Shown in pieces: positions 19,992-30,094 of a stretch of DNA of 64,000 nucleotides. This DNA is from Trypanosoma brucei gambiense DAL972 (lineage: Eukaryota; Euglenozoa; Kinetoplastea; Trypanosomatida; Trypanosomatidae). The notes under the pieces are model-generated. The model was not told the origin of the DNA, made no database searches, and worked only from the letters and a program-made list of their open reading frames with translations. The stretch's first letter is position 1. Each line of letters starts with the position of its first letter. The stretch lies in assembly GCF_000210295.1 (NCBI RefSeq), contig NC_026743.1:744001-808000 (forward strand). Direction: 5' to 3'. The translations under genes and the position numbers were made by a program.

Positions 19992-21725
19992 ATGCAAGCG
20001 ATAGGAACTTCGCCAAAGGCGCCTCTTGAGGGTGAGAGGGATTTACTTAAAGGGAGAACTGCAATGATTTCGATGCCTGATTGGTCCACAATGTACACGT
20101 GCAACCCTGCAGGGAATAAAACATTGTTTGAGTTAGAGGCAATTGTTGTTAAGCGGCTGGAACTTCTGGGTTGGATCGACCAGCTGCTGAACTCACCGAA
20201 CATGAAGAACCTCAGTCAACTACTTGACGAAGTGGGGGCCCACCTGCCACTTGAACGGCGCAAACAGTCAACTCAGCCCGCGGCAGATCACGTCGTCCTT
20301 GGGAGAGATAGTGTCGATGGCAGCACTTCTGACACCCCAGGATCGCGTGCACCGCGGCACTCTTCTCGCTCATTAACGGCCATGTTGTCAACGCAGAATG
20401 TCTTTGTGTTTGAGGGCGACGAGGATCTTCTTTCCCATCGGCTGGCCCGTTTTGTTTTCTGCATGAGCGAAAAGTGGCGCAAATGGTTCGTGCGCACGGA
20501 AGAGATGCTCCTTCGTGCAAGGCTCAGGCTCCAGCTTGCAAAATGTGAAGCTGATTTTCTTCCCAACCTCATGAGACTGAACGGTCTTCCTTGTGACGCC
20601 CTTACGGACGATCAGCAACAGGACCCGCGCCTGCAGAAGTATATCATCTACCATACGGCTGTGCAAGGCAAGGGCCAGCTGCGCCGGGCCGATGAGTATT
20701 TTTTGGTTCCGTTGTCTCTAGCCACACGCTTGATAAAGGCGCGTAGTGTCCTTTGCTTGCGGGGCCATGCTATCCTTCACCGAGATCAGGTTCAAGAAGT
20801 GTTTGTAACCATGTTCTTATCGAAACTTAACAAAGGACTCCACGAGGCGTACCTCGCACGCATGAAGCTGTCGTCACACGAAGATCATGATGAAAGAGAA
20901 ACCGTGATGAAAATGCTGGATGCTTTTTTGGAGTATTTTATCGAGGACACCATGAATGAGGTGCAGGAAGCTTCGGCTGGTGCTGTAGGTGCTGGTGATG
21001 TGCGCCATCTTGCGCAGACACACTTCCCCCTTTGCATGCGTCAGGTGGACGAGCACCTTCGCCGTGAAGGTCACCTTAAGCATCAAGGGCGCTTCACATA
21101 CGGACTGTTCCTCAAAGCGATCGGTTTGTCGATGCAAGATTCTATGGTCCTCTTTTCTTCTTTGATGACGTTGAAGGCTGGGGCTGCCGGGAAAGGGGAC
21201 CCTGAAAGTTTTGCAAAAACGTCGTACGGGTACAATATACGTCACAACTACGGTATGGAGGGTAAGAAAACTAGCTATAGTTCACTCTCGTGTACATCAT
21301 TGCTGGGTTTGCCCCCAGTTGTCGATAAGTTTGATTGTCACGGTTGTCCGTTTCGCTTCAAGAATGAGAGTGCATTCCGGGGGGTGTTGTTAAAAGAACA
21401 GCTCCACCCACTTGGAAAGGGCCACTCATCAATTAGGCTTGCTGCAAGTGACATTGAAGATATTATACAGGATTGTAAAGGTCAGCATTATACACGGGCC
21501 TGCTACAAATATTTCATGGCAACCCATCCAGGCGCGCGCCGCGACACGTTGTTTCGCTCCCCACACGAATATTATGTAACAAGTCGCGAAATGACTGATA
21601 AGGTGGGGGACTCTCTATCTGACTCAACCCCAGCACATGAAACGCCCGGCAGGGATAATTTGAAGCGTTCGATCTTCACACCCACCTTGCGCGAGGATGT
21701 AGTTCGTCCGCGTGATTCTTTGTAG
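19992..21725 (+). CDS. PRI2: DNA primase large subunit (PriL / PRIM2)
   Basis: The product is 577 aa. It partners the catalytic primase small subunit in the polymerase alpha-primase complex that makes RNA-DNA primers for nuclear replication. The C-terminal Fe-S domain is recognisable with all four cluster cysteines: Cys348 (FPLCMRQ), Cys434 (SLSCTSL), Cys452 (HGCPFR) and Cys504 (RACYKYF). The family segment GRFTYGLFLKAIGL and the YGYNIRHNYG patch sit between the first two. The N-terminal helical region (PLSLATRLIKAR) also fits PriL. Start ATG 19992 agrees with the acceptor at 19941. The tail after residue 525 is polar and probably disordered. Confidence 0.95.
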   Translation: MQAIGTSPKAPLEGERDLLKGRTAMISMPDWSTMYTCNPAGNKTLFELEAIVVKRLELLGWIDQLLNSPNMKNLSQLLDEVGAHLPLERRKQSTQPAADHVVLGRDSVDGSTSDTPGSRAPRHSSRSLTAMLSTQNVFVFEGDEDLLSHRLARFVFCMSEKWRKWFVRTEEMLLRARLRLQLAKCEADFLPNLMRLNGLPCDALTDDQQQDPRLQKYIIYHTAVQGKGQLRRADEYFLVPLSLATRLIKARSVLCLRGHAILHRDQVQEVFVTMFLSKLNKGLHEAYLARMKLSSHEDHDERETVMKMLDAFLEYFIEDTMNEVQEASAGAVGAGDVRHLAQTHFPLCMRQVDEHLRREGHLKHQGRFTYGLFLKAIGLSMQDSMVLFSSLMTLKAGAAGKGDPESFAKTSYGYNIRHNYGMEGKKTSYSSLSCTSLLGLPPVVDKFDCHGCPFRFKNESAFRGVLLKEQLHPLGKGHSSIRLAASDIEDIIQDCKGQHYTRACYKYFMATHPGARRDTLFRSPHEYYVTSREMTDKVGDSLSDSTPAHETPGRDNLKRSIFTPTLREDVVRPRDSL

Positions 21726-21844
21726 GTGCTGTGCTACCAGTCTTGTTACATTCTCTGTAATTGCGCACATATCACTGGTTGGGCGGGAGAGAGGGTGCGT
21801 AGGTGCTGTATAAGGTGACTCAGGATCCTTCGTGGGTAGAAGCG

Positions 21845-21879
<35 letters not shown>

Positions 21880-22343
21880 TATGTGTTTGTGTTTGTGATT
21901 GTTTGGTTGTTGCTACTATCGCATAGAAGTGGGGTAGTTGTGACGTATATTTTGCGAAGGTATCATAGAGAGTTCTTGTATCTTGCTTGAGCGGCCCTCT
22001 TCAACTCGTGCTTCATAGATACACATCTTTATAGATTGTGAGGGATTACAGAACTGGTTTGACATGCGCCGAGCAAACGCTTTAGGATGGCGTTGTTGGT
22101 ATCGTGTCCGCTTCTTTTTTTTGCATACAGATTTTTTTTTTTACGTTGCTTTGTTCCATGCCAACAAGCGTTACCCTTGTGGTGCACACAGCCTCATAGT
22201 AGGGCTTTGCTCCAGGTGTCTTCTTTCTTACCCCTTTGATCCCTCCTTGAAATGCTTGTGAGTGACGAAAAAAACATTTGAACTCAATTTCGTATAGGTG
22301 GACAAATAGTGACTTAAGAAGGAACTTTCTCCTTTCGCTTCGC
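21726..22343 (+). other. Spacer with TA microsatellite
   Basis: It holds a TA-rich repeat at about 21844-21870, T-runs at about 22111-22143 and a pyrimidine tract at 22215-22240. No gene is seen. Confidence 0.45.
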
Positions 22344-23042
22344 ATGCTCCGTTCCCCGTGGACTATGCTGTGTGGTGTCGGCCCACCGGGTCTGGCGCCA
22401 AAGCGGAAGCCAAAGATACGGATCGAGAGTGGTTATGAGCGGGAGAACCAAAAATATTACGAAGAGCGTGGGCACTTTTTTTCCGCCTTTGCAAGCATAT
22501 CTATTCTATCACTCGGTTGTACCTTCCTATTCGTCCCTTTGTATCGTATGTACTGCGCCCCTACCGGCCGCGGCGCAGACCCGAAGTTCTACACGCCACA
22601 GGCTCAACGGGACCGAGAACAGTTGAATGAAATGTATCCTGTACCCAAGAAGCTCCTCAAGGTGCGTTTTCTGAGCGATGTTGGCAATACGATGCCTATT
22701 GCCTTTGTTCCACTGCAGAAGGAGGTGGAGGTCTTGATAGGTGAACCTGCTCTGGCCTTTTACTCTGCATATAACCGTAGCAACCGCACTCTTTTGGGTG
22801 TTTCGTCCTATACAATTGCACCACCGGAGGCAACAAACTACCTGAATAAAATTCAGTGTTTCTGTTTTGAAGAACAGCGGTTTAAACCACATGAGTTAGT
22901 TGAGATGCCAGTTTTCTTTTATATTGATCGTGACTTTCTTAATGACCCGATGGTAAACTGGCTAGACGAGGTTATTGTCAACTATACTTTCTTCAACTTA
23001 GAGAAAACTAAGGACATAATTTTTCGGTCGAATTTAGCGTAG
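22344..23042 (+). CDS. COX11: Cytochrome c oxidase assembly protein COX11/CtaG
   Basis: The product is 232 aa. It is a copper chaperone that delivers Cu to the CuB site of COX1 in the mitochondrial inner membrane. After a basic leader (MLRSPWTML) and a polar segment there is one TM at about residues 50-70 (ILSLGCTFLFVPLYRMYC), including the conserved P-L-Y-R-x-(F/Y)-C. The intermembrane-space beta domain follows, with the Cu-binding CFCF motif at residues 172-175 (IQCFCFEEQ). The C-terminal VNYTFF matches the family ending. Start ATG 22344 is the first in frame. An insert of about 20 residues (PTGRGADPKFYTPQAQ region) is longer than I expect from bacteria. Confidence 0.95.
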   Translation: MLRSPWTMLCGVGPPGLAPKRKPKIRIESGYERENQKYYEERGHFFSAFASISILSLGCTFLFVPLYRMYCAPTGRGADPKFYTPQAQRDREQLNEMYPVPKKLLKVRFLSDVGNTMPIAFVPLQKEVEVLIGEPALAFYSAYNRSNRTLLGVSSYTIAPPEATNYLNKIQCFCFEEQRFKPHELVEMPVFFYIDRDFLNDPMVNWLDEVIVNYTFFNLEKTKDIIFRSNLA

Positions 23043-23662
23043 CATATAAGCGACTACTTGTCCACATGGGGAAACTGAAGAGGCCTTAAAACCGCACATG
23101 TTACGGAAAGACGAGGGCTGCATGGACTACCAGGCGGTTTCGTACGCTGTGTGAATGAGTTGTAGTTGTCAGTCGCGGGTAGCTACCTGTGAAAAATGTC
23201 TCAGATTTTTTTTTTCCGACGCGCGCCGCGTGTATTTTATCGTGTGTGGCGCAGGACGGTGTCGCCTACCACTTACCGGACGTTTATAAAGGTCAAATGC
23301 CTCCCTCACCCTCCGTCACATACGTGTATGTGCGTTCGAAAAATTGTGTGGTGTTATGAATGTACGTTCCCTGCTGTGTTTGTATTTCTCTTACTTCCTT
23401 TTTGTTACGCCTTTAAAAATACATTCAGACTTTATTTCAGTCTCTGAAGTGAACTAGAATTTTTTGTTTTCGATAGTCCGCGCACCGTAATTACACGACT
23501 ACGTGTGGGGACGGTACTGTTGTGTAGCTATCAGCTGTCGGAGGGGTGTGAATCAGGTGCCCCGTCCAAGGATAAGAAAAAAAAATACTGAAAAGAGGAA
23601 CATATATACATTAACACTAACGAAGAAAGAAAGAGAAGCTCAAAAGGGGGCAATATCAGGGG
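23043..23662 (+). other. Spacer
   Basis: An 83-aa frame at 23196 starts inside a T-rich stretch and is not supported. T-rich tracts occur at 23205-23217 and 23384-23440. Nothing else is seen. Confidence 0.4.
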
Positions 23663-26017
23663 ATGAATGTTCTCATTGGAAAACGTGAGCTTTTTGCATT
23701 CGCGGAACGCTACTCCGAGTGCCGCATAAAGGAGTATGCAGAGCTGGCAGATGGTGCCATACTGTGTTCTTTGTTCGCTGCCGTGTTTCCAAATATGCGC
23801 ATTCGGACTGCAACATCGCAGACGCACACACGTTCTCAGCTTGCGCATGCAAACTGGTCAGCTTTACGCAAAGCGTTAAGTGCTGTTGGCATCCCTCCGT
23901 CGTTGCTTAACCGTGAAAGGCTGCAGTGTGGCGATGCTGAAAGCGGCTTCTCCGCCCTTGTGCTTTTCTACTTTTTGTTTCACCTGTCGAGGCGCAGCGA
24001 CTTCTCTGCAGAGTTCGCCGCTGATGTCTCTGAAGAGCTCACAGAGTTTCTTCAGTCAGTTGATTCCATCGCGGCACTTGTTGCTGGAGGCGCCATGTCC
24101 TTAAGCGCGGTTCCACTGCCTTTACAAGAGCAATTGCAAGGTGCTATTATGAGAACACGTGAAGGATGTGGGCTTCCAGAAGGCGGGAAGGAGAGAGGAA
24201 GAAGTTGTGGTGATACGGGCTTAGACACTGCTTGTCCCTCATCTGTTGTCCTTGCTGTGCAGATGGATGGAGGAGATAATGAAAACAACGAGAAAACAAC
24301 ATCGGATGACCTAAAAAGGCCGCCGAGTTTCAGTTCTCCCGAAAAATTTGCTGAGAGGAAGGATGACCGAGTGCCTCAAGAGACAGGGGGAAACGAAAGG
24401 GAAGTCCACTCCGGTTATTCAGTCTGTAGGAAGTGGAAACAAGATGACAGAGAGTGTGAAGAGGCATATGACACTATCGACCACTGCGATAGCTGCAGGG
24501 GTGGCGATGCTGGGTATCGTAGAATGGCTGCTGGTGTGGCGGAGGAAGTGGGTGATGAGTTGGTGGCGCCCATATTTCAACAAAATCGTGATCTTCAAGA
24601 GTTACTAATGGTCAAAGAAAAGAAGTGTGAGGAATTAAAAGCACAGAACCTAGAACTACTTGGCCACTTAACTAAACTCCGCATCCAGTATTCGATGGAA
24701 AAAGCTTTGCCCTGGCAGGGTGACGATACAGCGAACGAATCTACCAAAGTGGAGAAGGGTGAACTTCTAGCATCGGAGGAAGTGCAACACCTGCGCTCTG
24801 TTCTGCAGACCACAAGATCGGAGCGTCGCCGACTTGCGGCAAAGGATGGTGTTCCTATCGATGAACTTCTGGGGGGCATCGTTGATGCGGAGACGGGAGA
24901 AGTAATTGATGTTGAAAACGAGGCCACTTTGCTTAATGGTGTGCTCGCTGATGTTCTTCGTGATATTCCTAGCGATCGGCGCGAGGCCCAGAGATGTCTT
25001 TGGCGCATTGTGTCTGCCTTCAACGTTTTGGAAGAACGTCTTGCAGTTGCAGTTGGTACACAAAAACCGAATTGTGAGCGAGTGAAACGGGAAACAAATA
25101 CGATCTTTGGTGATGACGGTGGCGAATGTGGGTCACCTGCTTCGGTTTTCCGCCCCCCCACCACTCCGTGCACCACCGCAAAACTTGTTGAGTCTTGTGA
25201 TGATTCATCAATGTTTGATCTAAAGGCCCCCGCCGACCTTTCTTTGTCGCCTCAAAACATTTTCTCGCGGTTAAAGGAGGAGATGATACTGCGGCAGAGG
25301 CGATTTGAACGCCAGCTTATTCAACTGCACGACAATGAGGCACGACTGCAGAAACGTATCCATGTACTACAGAACAAAATCTGCCATTTGTATCAGAGGT
25401 CTCTGGAACGTGATTTGACGTGGAAGTCCTTGTGCGCTGCAATCTGTGAGGCCGAACGCACTTCACTTCTTGTTGCAGATGCGGAGAGTGAGGAAGCGGT
25501 GGAACGGCTGCTGGAACAAAGGAATGCATGCTACATACGTGCAGACGAAGTATCGGCTTCGCTTATGCGGGACCAAGAGGAGCAAGGTGATGCTCTTATT
25601 ATGCCCGGTGGCCATGAGAACGACTGCCACGATGTGTGTGAAACAATGAAGGTGCTCCTTGAGAGCGTTACGCAGGACAGAGACAAACTGTTAAAGGAAC
25701 TCGAAGCTCTGCAAGACGTGGGTGAAACTGGGCGCAATCAAAGAACTGAGCACCAGCAACGGTTGTCAAAGGGTGACTTGAGAAAGTCTGTGCGAACGCT
25801 TCTGCAGGAGGAGGGTCACTCGAGCAATGGGGAGTGGTTTGCGCAAACAAGCACGTTTTTTCCCTTTGCTTCCTCACCTTCAAAACTTGTGCTGAAGAAT
25901 TCGGTGTCCGCAGCACAACAGGAGGACGGTCGACCCCTTCATGGGGGTCGTTGCCCATTGCCTCCAGGGGAAAACCTTTCTGCGCTGCTCTCATTGCCTG
26001 GAGTGATAGGACGGTAA
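23663..26017 (+). CDS. CH-like domain plus coiled-coil protein, possibly cytoskeletal
   Basis: The product is 784 aa from ATG 23663. Residues 1-120 have the helix pattern of a calponin-homology (NN-CH/Hook-like) domain: LADGAILCSLFAAVFP resembles the 'DG..L..L......P' core, followed by ANWSALRKALSAVGIP. A long low-complexity acidic/basic linker covers about 160-290. Coiled coil is likely at about 298-350, 365-390 and 535-700 (QLIQLHDNEARLQKRIHVLQ). An N-terminal CH-like domain followed by coiled coil is typical of microtubule- or basal-body-linked proteins such as Hook, IFT81 or CLAMP, but I cannot assign one. Location at the flagellum or cytoskeleton is inference only. Confidence 0.85.
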   Translation: MNVLIGKRELFAFAERYSECRIKEYAELADGAILCSLFAAVFPNMRIRTATSQTHTRSQLAHANWSALRKALSAVGIPPSLLNRERLQCGDAESGFSALVLFYFLFHLSRRSDFSAEFAADVSEELTEFLQSVDSIAALVAGGAMSLSAVPLPLQEQLQGAIMRTREGCGLPEGGKERGRSCGDTGLDTACPSSVVLAVQMDGGDNENNEKTTSDDLKRPPSFSSPEKFAERKDDRVPQETGGNEREVHSGYSVCRKWKQDDRECEEAYDTIDHCDSCRGGDAGYRRMAAGVAEEVGDELVAPIFQQNRDLQELLMVKEKKCEELKAQNLELLGHLTKLRIQYSMEKALPWQGDDTANESTKVEKGELLASEEVQHLRSVLQTTRSERRRLAAKDGVPIDELLGGIVDAETGEVIDVENEATLLNGVLADVLRDIPSDRREAQRCLWRIVSAFNVLEERLAVAVGTQKPNCERVKRETNTIFGDDGGECGSPASVFRPPTTPCTTAKLVESCDDSSMFDLKAPADLSLSPQNIFSRLKEEMILRQRRFERQLIQLHDNEARLQKRIHVLQNKICHLYQRSLERDLTWKSLCAAICEAERTSLLVADAESEEAVERLLEQRNACYIRADEVSASLMRDQEEQGDALIMPGGHENDCHDVCETMKVLLESVTQDRDKLLKELEALQDVGETGRNQRTEHQQRLSKGDLRKSVRTLLQEEGHSSNGEWFAQTSTFFPFASSPSKLVLKNSVSAAQQEDGRPLHGGRCPLPPGENLSALLSLPGVIGR

Positions 26018-26256
26018 AATTTCCTCAAGCAACTACCTGTTTGCCTTTCTTCAAGTAGAGTTGCTATAAAGACATAGACTTTTTACACTTATGTTGTCCA
26101 TAGAGTTGGGGAAAACATAGATTTATTTAATGAAAGGGTTAAGTGATCTCATCGATAACCTCTTTGCCAGGGGTAATAGCCCCATTTTTTCGTTCTCTCA
26201 ACTCTTCCATTTCGTTTTGTTTCGCGGAAAACCCTTTTTCCAGAAGAGATTCTGGG

Positions 26257-26301
<45 letters not shown>

Positions 26302-26534
26302 ACAACCTGGTCACTGGTCTGCGGCCATAACCGCTTTTCTTTTGAGACCCAATGCGCTTCATACGTGTGACTATGTATTTTTTTTTGTCACGTTTTGAGC
26401 GTTTCGGAAGGAGTGCATGTTTTTTTCGTTGTGCGCGAGGGCTTCTTAACCGTTTCTGTTTATTAAAGTTTATGCTTGTTTTATCTCTGTCTTATCTCTT
26501 AGGTTTTAGTGCATAGCGGTACTTTACACGTACC
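26018..26534 (+). other. Spacer with GT microsatellite
   Basis: It contains a GT repeat at 26259-26297 and T-rich tracts at about 26379-26388 and 26420-26432. A pyrimidine stretch near 26470-26500 followed by AG at 26502-26503 is a candidate acceptor for the LRR gene. Confidence 0.45.
26259..26297 (+). repeat. (GT)n microsatellite, about 19 units
   Basis: A pure GT run interrupted only at its end by CGT. It is in a spacer, so length changes would not alter a protein. Confidence 0.95.
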
Positions 26535-28427
26535 ATGTACACCGTGGCTCCTGCTCCGGGTTGTCTTTCCCGCGAACTGCACGTTTCTGGACGTAATAAA
26601 AACATTAAAGACATTGATCTTGGTGCTGTTTTCTTTACGCATGAGGATAAGGAGACTCTGGCCCTTATTACATCGTTCGACCTTTCACATAACTGCATTG
26701 AAAAGTTACTACATCTGGATGCCCTCGTGTCTCTTACAAGTTTGGACGTGAGTCACAACCGCATTAACGTTGTTGGCACACTCCCTATTACCATCACACG
26801 GTTAAATCTCTCTAACAACGGGTTGGTAACGCTTGACAACGTTGGGGCACTGCGAAATCTGCGTGAGCTGGATGTGAGCCACAATAGGCTCGATTCCTTT
26901 ATTGGCCTGCGGTCCATTTCCACGCTCCAGATATTGAGGGCCGACAATAACCGTATTTTTAGTGTGTCGGAGCTGGGCTGCATGACCTCGCTGCATTTTC
27001 TCAGTCTTGATCATAACGTGATTAGAAATGTCAACGAGCTTGTCTTTCTTACATCGACCAAGCACCTTGAGATGCTTTCGTTATGTGGTAATCCCGTTTC
27101 AAACATGAAGGGATACAAAAAACTTATAATTCAGTTGTGCCCCGGTCTTCTTTCGCTGGATGGATTGCCTCTTGCAAGCGACGCATCGGAGTGTGTCGTT
27201 GATGTGCCGGACGACGACGAGGAGGATGAGGAATTACTTACTCCTGTCGCACGACTAGGGCCGTGCCCGGCCCCGCACCCGCTGTTGAAGACTAATCGTG
27301 CCGTCCATGGTGGAAATGTTCGCGTTAATGGCTTTCTTCTTGTGGAAGGACAAGGAGGTGAGTCGGCTACTGGAAAAGGCGGCCGTGCAGATTCCTCTGT
27401 TCGCCGTTCTGTAGTTGCTACCAAGTGCTGTGGAGACAAGCAGTCTGCTGCAACCGAAACAGGAAAGCCCCCGGAAAATGATCTTTCGAGCATCAAGGTT
27501 GCTAGTAGTGATACTTCTGTGTCCTCAAAGCAACGGGACTCTCTAAATGTGAGCCCAGAAGGATCAGAACGGCCCCAGCGGGGGATGCAAAAACAGCGGA
27601 AGCTGCAGCAACTGCAGACTAGAGGGTCAGGCGTTGAAGCTCCTACCATCTCTAAAACCACTTCTTCATACGCCAGTAAAATTGCATCCAAAGTTTCTCA
27701 TCATTCAAGCGAGGAAAAAGACGGGAGTTCATCTTTTTCCGGTTCCCAACCTTCGCGAGATACCGAGCGATTACTGCGGGAGACACAGGTGCTTGTAGAG
27801 GAACTTAGGAAAGAAAATGGATACCTGCGCGCGCGCAACAAGAAGATTGAGGCTCAGCTGAGAGAGGTGCGCAGAGTTGTGACGCACCAGCTTGACGATA
27901 TAACGGACCTAAGAAAGCGATGTGCTGCTGCCGAGAGCCTTGTGGCTGCGTCCAAAGAGCAAATGGAAAAAGTTAAACGGCACGCGCGTGCCACCGGAAA
28001 ATACACACACAGTGCGGTGGATGCTATGGCTCTGGAGCAGGAGCGCCTGCGGGCAGGTTACGAGGCTCAGATTGCGGACCTCAACGTGCAGCTGAGGGAC
28101 GCGCAGATGCGATTAAAGAAAGCGACAATGTGTCCTATCCAACAATCGAGAAGTGGGAAGGTCCTAGCGTTAAACACAGAAGATATTAATGGTGCCTGCA
28201 CCGAAATTGAAATATCGTTGGGAGAGGGTATGAGTAGTCCTACGAGAGAGGGATGTGAGTTATCTCTTGTTTTGTCTCCCACCGACACGACGACAAGCGA
28301 CTCGGAACGCTCTGTTACACGCGACTTTTGTGATGATGCTGGAGTTTTGAATGGCAGTGTAAGCACATCCGGCATCCACAAACCTAAAAGCACGAGGGAC
28401 ACCGAAGAGAGCGCGTGTCTTGAATGA
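26535..28427 (+). CDS. Leucine-rich-repeat (SDS22-type) coiled-coil protein
   Basis: The product is 630 aa. Residues about 45-200 contain six or so 22-residue LRRs of the SDS22-like kind (LTSLDVSHNRI, ITRLNLSNNGL, LRELDVSHNRL, LHFLSLDHNVI), closed by an LRR cap (CPGLLSLDGLPL). An acidic patch (DDDEEDEELL) and a long Ser/Lys-rich disordered linker follow. A coiled coil occupies about 412-540 (ETQVLVEELRKENGYLRARN) and a polar tail ends the protein. LRR plus coiled coil is the plan of CEP97, centriolin and several flagellar or basal-body proteins. The exact orthologue is not clear to me. Start is ATG 26535. Confidence 0.9.
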   Translation: MYTVAPAPGCLSRELHVSGRNKNIKDIDLGAVFFTHEDKETLALITSFDLSHNCIEKLLHLDALVSLTSLDVSHNRINVVGTLPITITRLNLSNNGLVTLDNVGALRNLRELDVSHNRLDSFIGLRSISTLQILRADNNRIFSVSELGCMTSLHFLSLDHNVIRNVNELVFLTSTKHLEMLSLCGNPVSNMKGYKKLIIQLCPGLLSLDGLPLASDASECVVDVPDDDEEDEELLTPVARLGPCPAPHPLLKTNRAVHGGNVRVNGFLLVEGQGGESATGKGGRADSSVRRSVVATKCCGDKQSAATETGKPPENDLSSIKVASSDTSVSSKQRDSLNVSPEGSERPQRGMQKQRKLQQLQTRGSGVEAPTISKTTSSYASKIASKVSHHSSEEKDGSSSFSGSQPSRDTERLLRETQVLVEELRKENGYLRARNKKIEAQLREVRRVVTHQLDDITDLRKRCAAAESLVAASKEQMEKVKRHARATGKYTHSAVDAMALEQERLRAGYEAQIADLNVQLRDAQMRLKKATMCPIQQSRSGKVLALNTEDINGACTEIEISLGEGMSSPTREGCELSLVLSPTDTTTSDSERSVTRDFCDDAGVLNGSVSTSGIHKPKSTRDTEESACLE

Positions 28428-29068
28428 CTGTCGTAGTTGCTGTTAGTGGGAACCGTAACCATCTTTGGAGTTTTTTTTTTTTTCGCACCTCCTCCCCTAA
28501 GGCAATGTGAGTTCGACTGGATACATCACTTGATCGTGCCTGCCTGGGGTGAGATACTGGTTCCTTGGGCAGACTGTGAGGCAGCCATCTGGGGCACTGG
28601 TTGATTCACGTAACATTTAGTTCTCCTGTTACCTGCAAGTGACGGAGGTGCAATTGTAGCGGCTGGGTGACGAGATCTGCCTTTGTGTTTCATGAATACA
28701 TTGTGGAACTTGTAGCATCCTGCGTGTTGTCCGTGCGTTAAGGTTCACCCCTGTCTATTTGTGAGTGGTGAGTGGGGTATGAATCTCATCCCTTGAAAAC
28801 ATTTTTCACTTTGGAGTGCCTTGTTTTTGCTGCAAATTGGGGTCTTCTGTCCTTTGGTTGTATATATTTTTTCTCCCCATTTACGGCCTTTTTCCAGGTT
28901 GCTTTTCGGGACTCCCCATGTTTTGTCGCTTTTGTGGTTTATGGTCGTGCTAGAGCCATTAAACTTTTATCTCAATGATTTTTCTTCCCCGCCGTCACGG
29001 TGACAAACACAAACGTGTATGTATGTGTATCCGTGAACTGTACATTTAGAAGACAAAGGAACAAGACC
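28428..29068 (+). other. Spacer
   Basis: A T-run occurs at about 28469-28483 and pyrimidine-rich stretches at 28800-28915 and 28979-28995, the last probably directing trans-splicing of the acetyltransferase mRNA. No gene is seen. Confidence 0.4.
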
Positions 29069-29686
29069 ATGGTATCCAACGGTAAAACCAACGGCAACGA
29101 GCGGAGCATAACCGGACGGGAACTCCGACCTGTTGAAGGACTTCAGATACGTGTACTTGACGATCCACGCTTAGTTGAACGCATCCGCGTTTTAGATGGG
29201 TATTGCTTGCCTATTAAGTACGGGGACCACTACTATGACACGTACGTGCGGCCTTGTGCTCACAGGTATAGCCAAATTGCCCTCTTTCACGACATGCTTG
29301 TGGGGAGTTGTACCTGTAGACTTGAGCGCACTGAGGATGAGGATGAGTTTTTTCTCTATATCATGACGATTGCAGTACTTGAGCCGTATCGGCGGCTCGG
29401 TGTTGGTAGTCGGTTGCTTGAGAGCGTCCTACGTGCAGTGGCTAGCGAGACGAAGGTACGCGTCCGGCAGGTGACGTTGCATATGCAGGTGAGTTCTCCA
29501 GTGATTGAATTTTACAAAACGTTTGGGTTTGAAGTAATGGAAAGAGTGCCAGACTACTATACAAACTTGGACGAATGTGACGCCTACCTCCTCCGCAAGG
29601 TGATTGACCAACCCCATCTTGAGTCAAAGCAACATCAAAATCGAAAAGCAAAGGGGGGTGCCGGAAAGGGTGGGAAGGCGAAGTGA
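29069..29686 (+). CDS. NAA50: N-alpha-acetyltransferase NAA50 (NatE catalytic subunit)
   Basis: The product is 205 aa. It is a GNAT-fold enzyme acetylating N-termini (classically Met followed by a hydrophobic residue) and linked to NatA. The acetyl-CoA loop is VLEPYRRLGVGSRLLE, preceded by YIMTIAV, very like the NAA50 YIMT..xLxPYRRLGxG block. LHMQVS carries the conserved His used in catalysis in NAA50, and FYKTFGFEV plus DYYTNLDECDAYLLRK match the family C-terminus. A Lys/Gly-rich tail (KAKGGAGKGGKAK) is extra. ATG 29069 was chosen; the frame upstream opens only with GTG. In yeast and animals NAA50/San has ties to sister-chromatid cohesion. Confidence 0.93.
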   Translation: MVSNGKTNGNERSITGRELRPVEGLQIRVLDDPRLVERIRVLDGYCLPIKYGDHYYDTYVRPCAHRYSQIALFHDMLVGSCTCRLERTEDEDEFFLYIMTIAVLEPYRRLGVGSRLLESVLRAVASETKVRVRQVTLHMQVSSPVIEFYKTFGFEVMERVPDYYTNLDECDAYLLRKVIDQPHLESKQHQNRKAKGGAGKGGKAK

Positions 29687-30094
29687 AAGCAATGGGAGTA
29701 TGGTGAAGAAATAGGGTTAGCTGCGCGAATTTGTACTTCGTCGGTGCATGCGCGCCCCGGAATGAGCGTTCCATGGGACAATGACGCTGCTGCTTTCTTC
29801 CCCCCCCCCCATAACGAGGAATATAAATAGTTTAAACAAACACATAAAAGTGTGTACCTTCGGTTAAATTATATCCTCTTGAGGGCATTGTGTCGCTACC
29901 TCGTTCTTGGTCTTCAATCTCGACTCGCCATTTTTTTTTTAATACCTCCTTTGGTGCTTCGGCAATGCGTTTCGTTACCTGGTCAACAGCGGAGGGAGGT
30001 TTTCGAAGGATCGTTGGGTAAAGAGTTAGGTAGATCGTGATAATTTGCGGAGTCGGAGGGGCTGACAACAAGCAACAGCTACCGGGCAACGACA
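29687..30094 (+). other. Spacer
   Basis: A run of C (about 29801-29810) and a T-run (29931-29940) are present. No gene is seen. Confidence 0.4.
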
